Below, piece by piece: positions 20,799-32,563 of a DNA stretch of 64,000 nt. Within the stretch, counting starts at the first letter, position 1; the number at the start of each line of letters is the position of its first letter. The translations under genes were made by a program, and so were the position numbers. The stretch lies in contig JAUCBJ010001712.1 in the NCBI GenBank assembly GCA_032718475.1, forward strand, positions 1 through 64,000, given 5' to 3'. The notes beneath the pieces were generated by a model. It saw only the letters and a program-made list of their open reading frames with translations, did not search any database and was not told the origin of the DNA. The DNA comes from Nemertoderma westbladi. Taxonomy: Eukaryota; Xenacoelomorpha; Nemertodermatida; Nemertodermatidae.

Positions 20799-22847
20799 TT
20801 TTTTTTTTTTTTTTTTTTTTTGAATCAACACCCCCAACCGGGGTAAAAGGAAAGTATATTAATAATAATACATTAACATTAAAATCTAGCATAGTAAAAG
20901 TGTATTTTGTAATTAACTAAATATTAATATTATAATACATTACTTAAAAAGAAGAAAGACCGTTCATTTAGCCAGATGCTAGTTTGGCCGTAGTTGGGGA
21001 TGATTGACAGCTAAAAACATGTAATCGGTCGCTGCAGCACCCTCCGCAAAACCGACAGGTGCAGTCTGTTGTGAGCGTATGGAAGGGTGTTTTATTTTCA
21101 CACAATTTATTGTGAAATCCATGACAGGTAGCGCGGGTTATAACGTGACGGTATTTTTGGCCTGGCGCTCGCCAAGTAGTTGATGTAAACGCCAGGCCAT
21201 TGGCGTATCCCTGCGATTCAAAATGAGTATTTCTTTCGTTTCGAAAGGCCCGATACTGTTCTAGAACTTCTGGTTGTAAAATGGTTTGAGGGGAGCGTTC
21301 TAGAATGTCTTCAACCATCGTATTTCCGACAATTATGTGTAGTGCAAGCGTTGATGACGCATACTTGTGTAGCCCTAGAACACGTTTAACATATGTTGAT
21401 TTTATTTTATCAAGTTCTTTTAGGTGTTGAAGTTTGAGATATCTTGAATACGATGAGAATGCATAAAGAACCATAGGGGATATTTTTCCTTGGAAAATTG
21501 CCATTGCTGTGGATACTGAAAGTAATTGCAGATGTCGAAAAGAGCCGATAAGTTTGAATGCTTTTAGTTTTTTTGTTTGGATATGGTTAGTGAAGCATAG
21601 ACTAGATTGGATTGTTAACCCGAGGTATTCGTATTCATTGGAGAGCTTCACCGGTTTTCCATTGTATGTGAAGGTATCGTGTTTTGAGAGACGTCCACCT
21701 TTTCTAAATTTAACTATTTTGGTCTTGACGAGATTGAGTTGCATTCCGTTAGATAGGCACCATTGATGTATATTGTCTAAGCTGAGTTGTATAGTGTCCC
21801 TATTCCGTGAATATATTACCAGGTCGTCAGCGAAAAATATGAACTTTATTAAGTGACAGATGTTTCTTAGTGCGGTTGCAAGGTCAGAAATGAATAGAAT
21901 GAAAAGTAATGGAGACAGACAGTCACCCTGTAAAACGCCACGCAGTTGTCGTATTGGATCCGATAAACTTAACCCATCGAATATCCTTATGTAGTTGTGA
22001 AAAAGGTCCTTTATTAAGTCGAATGTTTTACCTTTTATCCCTAATATGTTTATTTTGTAGAGTAGTTTGGCACGGCTCACCATATCAAAGGCTTTTTTAA
22101 AGTCTATAAATAGGGCATAGACTACGCGATCGCTGCGATTACTTGATTGGAGCGCCTCGCTGATGTCGTTTAGAAACTTGTTCAAGGCCTGTAATGTAGA
22201 CTTTCCCGGTTGAAAGCCGTATTGTTCGGGTGGGATCACATATGAAAGAAATAATCGTATTCGTTTACTAAGGATGGCTGTGAGGATCTTTAACATTACA
22301 GGTATAAGTGCTATTCCTCGGTAGTTGTCTGGCTCCGTAATTAAACCTTTCCCTTTGTAAAGGACCTTTATTATACTCTCCCGCCAAATAGTCGGTATTT
22401 TACCGATATTAATGCAGAGGTTATATATTAGTGATAGATATACAAGTAATACTGGTAATCCCTTCTTTAAGTGCTCGTAGTAAATTCCATCGATGCCAGA
22501 TGCTTTCTTGGTTGAGGCTGCGTTAATTGAGTTAATTATTTCTTCGTTTTCTATGGGGTTATTGTACCACTGTTGAGAATTCCTTTCACTTTCGTTGGTT
22601 TCTGGTATTTCAGGGCAGTTTGGTGGTTTGTTGTCAGTCCCAAGTAAGGATTTGAAGTGGGATTGAAGTACATCGGCTGAAATTGGGGCAATATCTCTGC
22701 TTTTCCTTTCATTAAATATACACCATGGATTAACTTCAGAGTCATTAATTCGTTTTAATAATTTAGCTTCTTCATAGTCCCGTTTTTTACCCTTAACCAA
22801 GAGTTTATATTGGCGGCGGATGTCCCAAAACAATCTCGGGTTTGCCT
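20799..22847 (-). mobile_element. 5'-truncated LINE inserted antisense in the CR1-type LINE
   Basis: A T23 run at 20799-20821 is the A tail of a minus-strand LINE. The 5' truncation point is about 22847, inside the EN-RT linker. The flanking host LINE text (TAAATACCGTGTTTTAACTG ... GAAATCTGAATATTT, about 91 bp) occurs on both sides, so either the TSD is very long or the insertion fell in an already duplicated stretch (see 22850-23319). Confidence 0.88.
20968..22846 (-). CDS. LINE reverse transcriptase with C-terminal Cys-rich motif
   Basis: More than 620 uninterrupted codons. The frame is open to the truncation edge and no real start remains. Motifs: KKASGIDGIYYEHLK (pre-RT), YRGIALIPVMLKILTAIL, EQYGFQPGKST, YALFIDFKKAFDMVSRAKLL (motif A), LRGVLQGDCLSPLLFILFISDL (motif B), IFFADDLVIYS (motif C), YEYLGLTIQSS (motif E). 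The C-terminus has CTCRFCGGCCSDRLHVFSC, a zinc-binding-like cluster. The RT core is intact but the endonuclease and any ORF1 are missing. It is similar in layout to the LINE at 16888-18612. Clade not assigned. Confidence 0.88.
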
Positions 22848-22849
22848 CA

Positions 22850-23319
22850 GTATCACCAGTAAATACCAGCCTCAGTAAATACCGTGTTTTAACTGATTAT
22901 AATAATTACTGCAAATATAGAAACCTTGTCCAACGGGAAATAAAAAAAGCGAAATCTGAATATTTGTACAACAAAATAAGTGAGAATAAAGATAATCCTA
23001 AAAGTCTATGGTCTACCCTAAAATCTTTAGGTTATAAAAACCTTAAATCTAAATCTTTCTGAGGATTTCGTTTTTCAAAATCTAGTATCACCAGTAAATA
23101 CCAGCCTCAGTAAATACCGTGTTTTAACTGATTATAATAATTACTGCAAATATAGAAACCTTGTCCAACGGGAAATAAAAAAAGCGAAATCTGAATATTT
23201 GTACAACAAAATAAGTGAGAATAAAGATAATCCTAAAAGTCTATGGTCTACCCTAAAATCTTTAGGTTATAAAAACCTTAAATCTAAATCTTTCTGAGGA
23301 TTTCGTTTTTCAAAATCTA
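22850..23319 (+). repeat. 235-bp tandem duplication in the CR1-type LINE linker
   Basis: Two near-identical 235-bp units (22850-23084, 23085-23319), each holding the EN-RT linker segment (KAKSEYLYNKISENKDNPKS...). Its first ~91 bp also occur before the inserted LINE (about 20712-20803), giving three copies of that part. Confidence 0.9.
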
Positions 23320-23400
23320 CTTAGCCTATCAGCCTCAAAAAGTACCGGTCTAGACCTAATACCTGCCCGTTTTCTTAAGGATGGTGCTGAAGTACTTAAA

Positions 23401-24354
23401 GTGCCTATTACTTTTATTATTAATTACTCTATCGTAGATAATGTAGTACCAGACGAACTGAAATTAGCTAAGGTTGTTCCTCTGTATAAAAAGAATAGTA
23501 AAGTAGAAACCTGTAATTACAGACCTGTTAGTATCTTAAGTATTGTATCTAAAATTCTAGAACGTTCTGTTTTTCTACAGCTGGAGGCACATCTTAGTAG
23601 GCTAAATCTGATCTATGAACTTCAGTCCGGTTTTCGTAAATCATATTCTACAGACACCTGCCTTATTAACTTAACTGATACAATTAGATGTAATAACGCA
23701 AAGGGTTTATATACTGGTATGGTAATGTTGGACCTACAAAAGGCTTTCGATACTGTAGATCACGAAATTCTGCTTGGTAAGTTAGGCCTGATGGGTGTAG
23801 GTTCTATAGACTGGTTCAAGTACAACCTGTCAGACAGAGGTCAAACTGTAGTCATTAGCAAATCGCAGTCTACTGTACAAGAGATTACCTGTGGTGTACC
23901 GCAAGGTAGTATATTAGGTCATCTGCTTTTTGTATGCAATGTAAATGATATGATAAGTAGTATAGATCCCGATTTTAAACTCATTTTATATGCCGACGAC
24001 AGTGCTCTTATTTTCTCTCATAAAGATCCTATCCATATTTCCCAAAAGTTAAGTGCAGTTCTAGAATCCTGTAATGAGTGGTTGGTTGATAATAAGCTAT
24101 CCATTCACTACGGTAAGACTGAAAGTATTTTGTTTGGTTCCAAAAGAAAGTTAAAGAAGGTAACTAAGTTTGAAGTCACTAGTAATGGACATAAGATTGA
24201 AAATAAAAAGGAAGTTAAATATTTAGGCGCCACATTGGATAACTGCTTATCAGGAGAAAGTACAGTGAAAAATATTTTCTCGAAAGTTAACAGTATACAG
24301 ATTACAGGTACAGATTACAGTACAGGTTTCTATACAGAAATAGAAATAGTTTGA
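23401..24354 (+). pseudogene. CR1-type reverse transcriptase core
   Basis: Starts on a non-initiator codon; earlier fragments (STGLDLIPARFLKDGAEVLK) lie just upstream with stops. Motifs: LAKVVPLYKKNSKVETCNYRPVSIL, LQSGFRKSYSTDTCL, MVMLDLQKAFDTVDHEILL (motif A), CGVPQGSILGHLLFVCNVND (motif B; His replaces the usual Pro after SILG), LILYADDSALIFS (motif C), YLGATLDN (motif E). The region between the linker and FRLS/LDLIPA is shortened relative to a full CR1-type ORF2. Confidence 0.85.
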
Positions 24355-24376
24355 ACACCGACTCCCGCAAGTTACT

Positions 24377-24700
24377 TTGCTCTTCTTTAATACAGTGTCA
24401 CATGGAATGGACTATGCATGCTCTTCTTGGTATGAAGGCTTAACCAAACAGCTTAAATGTAAATTACAAGTAGCTCAGAATAAAGTAGTACGATTTATTA
24501 AAGACTACATACCTAGGCACCACCTAACTCCAGATGACTTTCATCAGAGATTCAACAGAGTGCGCGATACACACTCTTACAGTACCAGAGCTAGTACTTC
24601 AAACTTCTACCTCCCGAATTGTAAATCCTTTGAATCTGATACTTTCCTTTTAACGGCATTAAAAATTGGAACGCTCTGCCTAATGAAATTAAAAACCTAG
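24377..24700 (+). pseudogene. CR1-type ORF2 C-terminal fragment
   Basis: Reads NTVSHGMDYACSSWYEGLTK, then LQVAQNKVVRFI, then YSTRAS.SNFYLPNCKS, the conserved post-RT region of CR1-like ORF2. It is frame-shifted from the RT core. 24720-25114 is 3' UTR ending in an A-rich tail. Confidence 0.8.
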
Positions 24701-25114
24701 ATAATCAACATTCTTTTAAATCTGCAGTTAAATCTCACCTCCGTGTGCAATGAAAAAATAGGTACAATAGTCCTACAGTAAGTTATTAGTTTATTAATTA
24801 TTTACTATTTATACTGTAAATACGTTTTATATTAAATTGTTCTGTACATTACATCTTTATCGTTGAGTCGGACATTGTCACGCTCTCGGTAAAGTTGTAC
24901 ATGTACATAGTGTAATTACGTTTTATATTGGTTTTAGGTTAGCGTAGTGTAATATTGTATTTGTAACCAAGTAACATAAAGGACCCCCTTGGAAATAAGC
25001 TGCAAAGCTTTAGGGGTAATCCTATATGTTATGTTGGACAATACCTTTATACCGGTACATTGTTTGGTGTATTTGTTATTGTTTTTACATAATGTATAAA
25101 TAAAAAAATCTAAA

Positions 25115-25180
25115 AATAAATTACATGTCTTTCAATCATTTGAATTCCCCGCGCTATGGAGCAGGGTGGCACCTTTTAGA
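25115..25180 (-). repeat. Repeat unit copy B, resumed after the LINE
   Basis: AAATTACATGTCTTTCAATC through GGTGGCACCTTTTA matches about 51272-51337 (same orientation) and the inverse of 12325-12385. Similarity ends at about 25180. Confidence 0.85.
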
Positions 25181-26012
25181 GAGAGGGCTGTTGCGCTGTC
25201 AGTCAGAGAGGTAACAGCCCCTGGGGTAAGGATTTAGCTCTGGGACCTGTATTAGGCAAAATAGCAGTAGCTGTGTAGGCCCACCAGTACTGTGCACGGT
25301 ACATGACCCGAAATTTAGCCTACATCTGTAAATAATACACGGTTTCGCGGTACAAGACCATATAAATTAGACCACCATCTGTAAAATGCTCGCGTGAGTT
25401 CAGATGTCAGGTTGTGCTGATTATAGGCCCCTATATCATGCACTAGGCCTAACGGATTCTGGTAGCCTGGAACTAGACCACTACAAAAACTGATGCGACA
25501 GAGCGAGGTCTGGAGGTGCCGTTAGCCTAACATTTTTTGAGAAACTAATATCACGTAGGCCTACCTAATCATATCTTTGCGTTAATTATTACTAGATCCA
25601 CTGGCCCCCAGCCACCTTCAACAAACCATCATTGCTGGGGGGCACTCAGCTGAGGGGGCTGAGCGAATTAAATCGCGACCTAATGGACCGGGCCATTTCT
25701 TTGGCCGCCCTGTTCCAGAGACATCCACCTTCCTCCGGCAGATCGGGGCTCGTCTCCACAGTGCCACCCACGAACCGCGGTCACACCAGTTTCTGCTCCA
25801 GTGCCTGGAGATGGTAATTTTGGTTGGTAATGCAGCCTCAGTCATGGGGACAGCAACCACGCCGACCATCTGTCTATTCGGGCACTGAAGAGCCGAAACC
25901 AATCGAAACTGTCGAAATGGTTGCCAATGGAATCACCAACGGGATGACGGCCGAAGATATTCAATACTCTATCTTATGCAATCTCAAATATTCAATGTTT
26001 GATCCCTAGATG
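25181..26012. other. Unannotated flank of the LTR element
   Basis: No domain recognised. Small open frames at 25618-26009 lie on both strands in a GC-richer patch, with none convincing. This DNA was contiguous with 50362-50804 before the LTR element inserted. Confidence 0.5.
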
Positions 26013-26017
26013 GGGGC
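26013..26017. repeat. 5-bp TSD of the LTR element, left
   Basis: GGGGC, repeated exactly at 50357-50361. Confidence 0.9.
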
Positions 26018-26022
26018 TGTAA

Positions 26023-26165
26023 AAGCTTTTGCGGACATAACAAGTCATTTTTCTCCGCAATATACCGTGTAGGTGCTTTAGCGGACATAACAAGTCATTT
26101 TCTCCGCAATGTACCGTGTAGGTGCTTTAGCGGACATAACAAGTCATATTTTGCCGCAATGCGCC
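26023..26165 (+). promoter_or_regulatory. Triple ~49-bp repeat in U3 (possible enhancer)
   Basis: Three tandem copies of a unit with GCGGACATAACAAGTCAT...TCCGCAAT...ACCGTGTAGGTGCTTTA. The same three copies are in the right LTR (about 42986-43127). The enhancer role is inferred from their place in U3. Confidence 0.6.
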
Positions 26166-26728
26166 TAATACTCTAAAAAGATTGTAGCTCAGATGACGAA
26201 ATCTGTCAGCTGATTTACTGCATACGTGGAACCTCTCTTTGTTCTGCTCAGCCAATCAGAGCGATTTTCATTTTATGTTGGACAAGGGCCTATGTAAAAC
26301 CGCGCAATGCATTACGGTCTTTGTTTACCTTTTCTGAGCCTCAGAACACCGGCTTAGAATTCTTCTGTGCTTCTGTAGAAGTTTCAGACTTTGGCCAAAC
26401 ATTAGATGGCTTTGATTATAGGAACGTAAATCTATTATCAAACCGATTCAACTACCGATCACCTGTAACGCATTACTGAGCAACACTGCAATACCATACT
26501 GTCATTATTTTACTTCTATTTTACTGTCGGTTATTAATTGTTGTATATTGATGGATATGTTGTTATATTTGGAGAATACCGATAAATAATCATAAAACCC
26601 CCAATCTTCTTGATTACTGAAGGTAAGAGGGACCGGTTACCTGTAGCAATTGCGACTTACATTATAGTGGTTTTGGTGTGAGTTAAATGCTATTTCATAA
26701 TCCCTACATGTGTCAGTTGCTATCCTCC

Positions 26729-26737
26729 TTATATATG
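26729..26737 (+). promoter_or_regulatory. TATA-like box of the LTR
   Basis: TTATATATG, 60 bp upstream of the AATAAA signal; repeated in the right LTR at about 49908-49916. Confidence 0.5.
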
Positions 26738-26796
26738 ATCAAATTCAGTGATGGTCGGCAGATCAGTGTGAAGTCGTGTGAAGTAGTGTGACCGAT

Positions 26797-26802
26797 AATA
26801 AA
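26797..26802 (+). terminator. LTR polyadenylation signal
   Basis: AATAAA within the LTR, conserved in the right LTR at 49976-49981. Confidence 0.5.
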
Positions 26803-27177
26803 GCATCTCCTAAAGAATGCGCTATTTACGAAACTCAGTAGCCATCTAGTTGTGATTAGTATAAGTCATAACTCTGTTTTTTTACTTAAAGCGCCACGTC
26901 CTAAAGGAACTGCTAATATTTCCCCGAAAGTAAATATATTTGTCAGAGATTATATAGTAACGATCAATCGAATAATACAGTAGGTCTACACCGCAATAAC
27001 TTCAAAGCATCCGAATCCAGTCTCCCTTAATCGTGGGTGAATGATCGCGCATAGACTGGCTTCGGCTAATGTAACTTTATGTGCACTAAATACTTGTTAT
27101 AGGCTAAAGTCGATTTATGAACAAGAGGACACCTAAAATTGGCAGGTTAAACTGCTAAAGGTCTGAAAGCGCAAACA

Positions 27178-29139
27178 ATAATAGATTTTATTCTTTATTT
27201 GCAGTGTAGGCAATAAATATAGTTGTCTATTGTTCTGGTAAGAACAATAATAGATTTTAAGTTCTTTATTGCACCGTAGGCAATAAAGTCAAACGTACCG
27301 GTCGACCGGTAAGCTGTAGGCCTAACTGCCCGACTACCCGAACCGGTACTTACATGTACAGCAGTATTATTAGATTTTGATAATTATATACCCGGTAGGT
27401 CTTGATATTTAATCAGGGACTGCAGCCCTGGTTTTTATTGGGATTTTACTTATTTCTTTCAGTTTTATTTATCTGTAAGTGTAATATTGAGCAGAAGGCG
27501 TGTAAGCCTGCTCAGATTGTATAAATAATTTGTAGGCTGGATTGTTGTCTTGCTGTTGTTAGGTCTGAAGCGATTGCAGTGTGTGTAGAGTGTATGTCCG
27601 ATAAAGTACTAGTTAGGAAGGTGGGGGCATCCAGTGTTGTAAGGTAAATCCCCCCCGAAAGAATAAGTCGTACTACTGGGTTAGAACGCCTACTAACTAA
27701 CCATTTCGGAGTCTGCATATACTGTAGTTTATTTAGGCCTGACAGTAGTCTGCCAGCATTTGGTCTTTATTTTGTTTGTATAGTCTGCACGGGTAGCGTA
27801 ATATTTATTATTCAGAGTCTATGCGAGTATTCGCAACCTACATACCCCTAAGTTTATTCCTACAGTAATTGTGCTTGTTATACATACCGTTATAGTTAAA
27901 TTAACCCCGGTACTACATCAGGGCTGCTTGGCGTAGGTAAAGACTGGTGATTTTATGCTCTGGTCACTCCAGCAGATACCGTGGTTCTTTTAGCTGTACA
28001 AGTATATTTAACTGCTGGTTATTTGTGGTATAAGTACTTGTACCTAATTTAGGGTTTAGCGTACAGTGCTTTCTGAAAGTAATTAGTGTGTAGGCAGTAT
28101 ATTTGTGTTGTAAAGTGGTTAATAGGCACGTTAGCTCTGGTTGGCTGCGGTAATTAACTTCTAGGTAAGGACACTCCGGGTACATAACGTAGTACTTATA
28201 GTTTAAGACTATAAGTCGTCAGACAGTGGTATTTTCTTATCTAGACAACGCAATTTACTTACTACTGCTTTATTGTTTTCAAATACTGTAGTATCCTGTC
28301 CGTTTGTAATAACCAGAGATTTTAACTCCTTGTTAGGCTGGTTTGTAGATTTCCTGTAAAATTACCCTAAAATTTGTACGTGTAACTTTTGGTGTTTATT
28401 TAGAGATTGTAATCTCACACAGTAATTGTATGTAATTTGTAGTAATAAGTAACTTAGTAAAGTATAATTATTTGTTTTAGTGTCCAACAAGTAGCACTAC
28501 ACTGAGAGCGTTCAGCTTCTGTGTAGTGACTCCTTACCAGAAATAATAACATTTATTTCAAACATTGTCAAAAACCCATTGTACGGGTATATATATATTA
28601 TAAATCAACTCAAACCGATTTATAAAACAGTAGGCCTGTTATACATCAATTAGGTCTTAATATCAGTTGGGCTACTGCTTAATAACAGTAATAAAGTAAA
28701 GAAAAGTAACCCTAAAATTCAGAAATTCAGTTATTCTAAAATAATTGACATTACTGGTATTCACAGTAGGCTTATTATATTTATTTATATAAATTTGGCT
28801 GAGATTATATACCGGTATTCTGTAATTAATCCTAGTCTATATTAATACTTATATATATACTATAAGTGTATGCTATATACCGGTATTACAGTAGGCTTAT
28901 TATATACATTTATATAAATTTAGGCCGAAATTATATACCGGTATTCTGTGACTAATTCTAGTCTATAATAATACTTATATATACTATAAGTGTATACCGG
29001 TATTTTAATATATTATATATATCACGTTACATTGAGTAACGATATCGGTAATTAATTACTAGGCTTACAGTTGATACTGAATTACTAGACTTACTTTAAC
29101 TGTCGTTATAGTAGTAGGCATTCAACTGTACAATCAAAC
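27178..29139 (+). other. LTR-element leader, non-coding
   Basis: No primer-binding site could be matched with confidence just after the LTR. Two partial copies of AACAATAATAGATTTTA... occur at about 27174-27215 and 27244-27290. Two ~125-bp direct copies containing ATTATATACCGGTATTCTGT lie at about 28765-28870 and 28885-29010. No gene seen. Confidence 0.7.
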
Positions 29140-29568
29140 ATGGCTGACACAAAACAAACACTGTCAGATAGTCTCCTAGAAAGAACAGTCTGCGACTCAG
29201 ATAGGAGTGCAGAACATCTGAGACCGAAGTCCAAGTCCCCTCCTACTGTAAGAAAGGTCATCCCGCCAGTAATATTATCAGACCCTAGGCTAGTCAAGCA
29301 CCATCGGTCTATCATAGGCACTAGGGCTCAAGTCAAGCGGGACCAAGAGGCAGCTGTTAAACAGCAGCAGCGCCCGAACCGAGAACTTATTTCTCAACAG
29401 CCAGATAACTCCAGTAGTTCAGACACTGTAGAGTTGACACCCGAAATCGGAGCAAGGATGGCAGAAGCGGTTTATCCGGATCCACTTCTAATTCTTCCTG
29501 GAGCCGTACTCACTAGAGTATTGATCGCTATGGAAGAACATCAAATCTATTGGGCGAGAAGTAAGTGA
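29140..29568 (+). CDS. Gag N-terminal frame of the BEL/Pao element
   Basis: ATG at 29140, 142 codons, hydrophilic, rich in Lys, Arg, Glu and Ser, with no recognised domain. The next frame (29565 on) has no ATG start and overlaps the stop by 4 bp. The two are probably one gag polyprotein separated by a single-base frameshift near 29566, whether decay or programmed. First coding sequence after the ~2-kb leader. Confidence 0.6.
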   Translation: MADTKQTLSDSLLERTVCDSDRSAEHLRPKSKSPPTVRKVIPPVILSDPRLVKHHRSIIGTRAQVKRDQEAAVKQQQRPNRELISQQPDNSSSSDTVELTPEIGARMAEAVYPDPLLILPGAVLTRVLIAMEEHQIYWARSK

Positions 29569-30869
29569 TCGACCAAGGACAGTTTTATGCGGGATACACA
29601 ATGGAGGAACTGAAGTCTATTGTCGAGACGCAATGGAACTTCCCCGGACCCGGACTCCCGTTTAACTTATCAGAAGCTGCCTGGGAGGACTTATACAGGA
29701 TGGGAGTAGTAAAGGATACTCGAGATCCAGCTGTGTGGAAGAGGTCGGCAGCAGGATATGTCCAGGGATTCTTCAGCTCTTTGGAGCGATTAGAGGAACA
29801 CCTGTTTCAACAACCTCAAGGACCTCAAGAGCAGGGAGAGCTGCTTTATCAAGTTCGAGAACGAATCTTAAGGATCAGACTAATCCTTTCCGCCTTTGAG
29901 GAAGCCTCGAAGAGAAGCCAAGACACGTCGTTGCAAGTTGCCATAAAGACTTGGTTCCAACGGGTGAGTCTTAAAGTCCAAGGAACGACACAATGGAAAA
30001 TTCAGCTAACTGAGCGCGCGACCCACGGAGAATCAACAGACGCTACCCTTTCTCAGGTGGAAAGCGAAGTTACATCAGAGAAACCTCAGAAGAAGGATGC
30101 TATTGACATCTATCTGTCGGACTATCAACAATTTATAGGTGACAAAGAGTTAAGGAGACGGCTAGCTGGACTTCACCCTAATAGTGAGGGAGCCAAATTT
30201 GTGTTAGACTCATTAGATGCGGAAATGTTAGCCGCAGAGCAGGCTAAATTTGATGAAAGCATCCTCATCGCTAGGGAGCAGGAAGAACAATTAAAGAAAA
30301 AACGGATAGAAGACAGAAAGACAGCAGCAATGGCCGCGGCAGAAGTTGAAAGAAAAGCGGCAGCGGCAGCGGCAGAGGCTGAAAGAAAAGCGGCATCGGC
30401 AGTGGCAGCGGCAGAAGCTGAAAGAAAAGCGGCATCGGCAGCGGCAGCGGCAGAGGCTGAAAGAAAAGCGGCAGCTTCAGCGGCAGAAGCGGAAAGAAAA
30501 GCGGCAGCTGCAGCGGCAGCGGCAGTGGCAGAAGTTGAAAGAAAGGCGGCAGAAGCGGAAAGAAAAGCGGCAGAGGCAGTGGTAGAAGCAGAACGGAGGG
30601 CATCTGAAGAGACAGCCCAACTAGAGTTGGAAAATCTTCAAGTGAAGCAAGATTACTTAAATAAACAGAGAACAGCTACTCAGATGCAGATGATAAGTCG
30701 ATCTACTCCCAAGAGACAGGGATTTACATCCTCTGATGAAGGTGACACAACAGATCCTGAAGGTAGAGGAAATAAATCTCGTTCAAGCGGACGTAGAAGA
30801 ACGATACACCGTCAGAAGTTACCTAATTTACCTCCTGCGGTGAGAAGGCAACTGGCTAGTGTAGACTTA
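29565..30869 (+). CDS. Gag middle region with a long Ala/Glu/Lys coiled coil
   Basis: Opens on a GTG in frame shift to the previous ORF. The first ~200 codons are mixed helical (MEELKSIVETQWNFPG..., LERLEEHLFQQ). Residues ~225-355 are a highly charged helix dominated by EAERKAAA repeats, likely a coiled coil and partly a coding minisatellite (30331-30600). A basic tail (RSSGRRRTIHRQKLPN) follows. The frame runs 11 codons into an inserted TA-flanked element (stop at 30902), so the native segment ends at 30869 and resumes at 33118 in the matching frame. It is part of the structural polyprotein of a BEL/Pao element. The N-terminal fold is not recognised. Confidence 0.7.
30331..30600 (+). repeat. 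Coding minisatellite (EAERKAAA-type)
   Basis: Imperfect repeats of GCAGAGGCTGAAAGAAAAGC with GCGGCA expansions, encoding a charged alanine-rich helix. Reverse-strand Pro/Leu frames here are shadows. Confidence 0.85.
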
Positions 30870-31712
30870 CAGTCGGGGTCTCAAAGTGCATCTGTTCTTT
30901 GAGATTTTCTCAAAGTTTTTCTAAAAGTGTCTAAAAGTCATTACATTACTCCCAACGGCCGCTTTGAATTCTTGTAGACACTTTTAGTTGGGAATCTCAA
31001 AGTGATTTCCTGCTTTTAGGCACTTTGAATTCTTTGAATTCTTTGAGAAATGTCACTTTGAGGTAGTTTGCGGCACTTTTAATTCTTTGAGAAAATAAAC
31101 TCCGACGTATTCCTGATTGACAGCTCGTGGTAAGTTAACTGAGAGGCAGAGGCATTCTCGGGGAACAATATTATGCGGGCAACAAAGTGATACTTGTGTG
31201 TTGGCCAGTTGTTGCATAGAAGCTACAGTATATTCCCATTAATTTATCAACTTGAGGTTCCTGAGGTCATTACAGGATGGGTTTTCGGTCGCAAGTACAA
31301 ATTGAATTTACGGCACCCTAAAGTCTTTCTAAAAAACATTCATTCAAATAATACATGAAACATAATTTGTGAAACAAGATTAATTCCTGACAAGATTGAT
31401 TAATTTAATAATAACATAATACAATATAAGATAATAATTAATATAAGAGAATAGAAACTGCACTTGTCCAGTATGTGTACGCAGTTTCATTATAATGACC
31501 TAAAGAAGCCCTGTTGGGAGAAAGCTTGTAAAATAACATTTGTTATTCATTTCATTAGTCACCTCAGGTCAAACCGTACTACCTTTACTGTTTAATTCAT
31601 ATGATAACTATGTTGACGAGAGCGCGAGAATTCCTTCTTAAAAACTAAGAAAGGCTTTCGACTTTCAAGTACGATAGAACGGCTACAATCTTGTGTTGTT
31701 TTAGCTTAATAG

Positions 31713-31959
31713 ACGAACGGATGAAGTGGTAGGCATTCACCAGCGGCAGCATAGTGTAAAGATGATAGAAAAAATAAAGTATTTATTTAAATTTATTAAA
31801 ATAAAGTATATATATATATATAGACCCTCACATTTTCCTGTTAGTTGCCAGTACATAGTCTGATGCAGACCGGTAGGTCGAAAACGTTTACTATTGTATC
31901 TTTATCTAATATAATATAACCAGCTAAAGACCCTCAATACTTTATTTTTTCTATCATCT
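31713..31959. mobile_element. Small repeat element nested in the mariner-like element
   Basis: About 247 bp flanked by TTTTAGCTTAATAG on both sides (31699-31712 and 31960-31973). It contains perfect 22-bp inverted repeats, starting GATGATAGAAAAAATAAAGT at 31761 and ending at 31958. MITE- or SINE-like. Confidence 0.65.
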
Positions 31960-32563
31960 TTTTAGCTTAATAGAGATATTTAAATATCCCCTGCCGCTGT
32001 CGTTTATATTTGAGCATATTTTAAATGTTTGCCTCATATTCAATTGATGTGTACCGCCTTCTGGCAAAGCGGCACCCAGTTTAAACTATCAATCACAGCT
32101 AGTGAGTAGCGACCCACTGTCGGCGACCTTCAAACAAACAGGTGCAGAGTCGGAAAGAACTGTCACATGCTTTACTTGGCTTGTGGTACCATTTGATTAC
32201 ATAATAGATTTTGACAGACTGGGCAGTCGCTCTGACCATATGCATTGCGCACCAACAATGCCTAAAACATCTATGGGAACAGCCAATTAGTGCGCTTGAA
32301 TCATTTATCTTTATTCCTGTCTCTATCGTTATTCTTTACTTTGTATAACACAATTTACAGTGCGGCAAAGTATGGCTGGTTGACCATTGAAATGCATTGG
32401 TAAAGGTATTCGGCGTTCACGTGGGCTAAACAAATTTAAACAGTACAGTTTTAGCACTATACATTAATATAGATAGGGCAACAGACAAACTGTCTATGAC
32501 ACAAATACCAACACATTCCGATAGCCCGTAATTACGGCGTCTCTAAAGAGCCCAAATATAAAT

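Larger units (their letters stand above)
19160..25114 (+). mobile_element. CR1-type LINE with 2A-like motif, decayed and interrupted
   Basis: Runs from about 19160 to an A-rich 3' end at about 25114, where unit B resumes. Order: leader with hairpin, 2A-like peptide, PHD-type zinc finger, APE endonuclease, linker, [minus-strand LINE insertion 20799-22847], duplicated linker, RT, and C-terminal fragments with a 3' UTR. At least four frameshifts or stops plus a deletion between linker and RT make it inactive. The CR1 assignment rests on the PHD-EN-RT order and RT motifs. Confidence 0.85.
26018..27177 (+). repeat. 5' LTR (1,160 bp)
   Basis: Begins TGTAAAAGCTTTTGCGGACA and ends AGCGCAAACA. Three ~49-bp tandem repeats (GGACATAACAAGTCAT core) lie at 26023-26165 near the 5' end. 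A TATA-like TTATATATG lies at 26729-26737 and AATAAA at 26797-26802, which would place U3/R/U5 in the usual order. Confidence 0.93.

Noticed and set aside
30271-30603. Minus-strand Leu/Pro-rich frame
   Set aside because: Antisense of the EAERKAAA coiled-coil repeats in gag.
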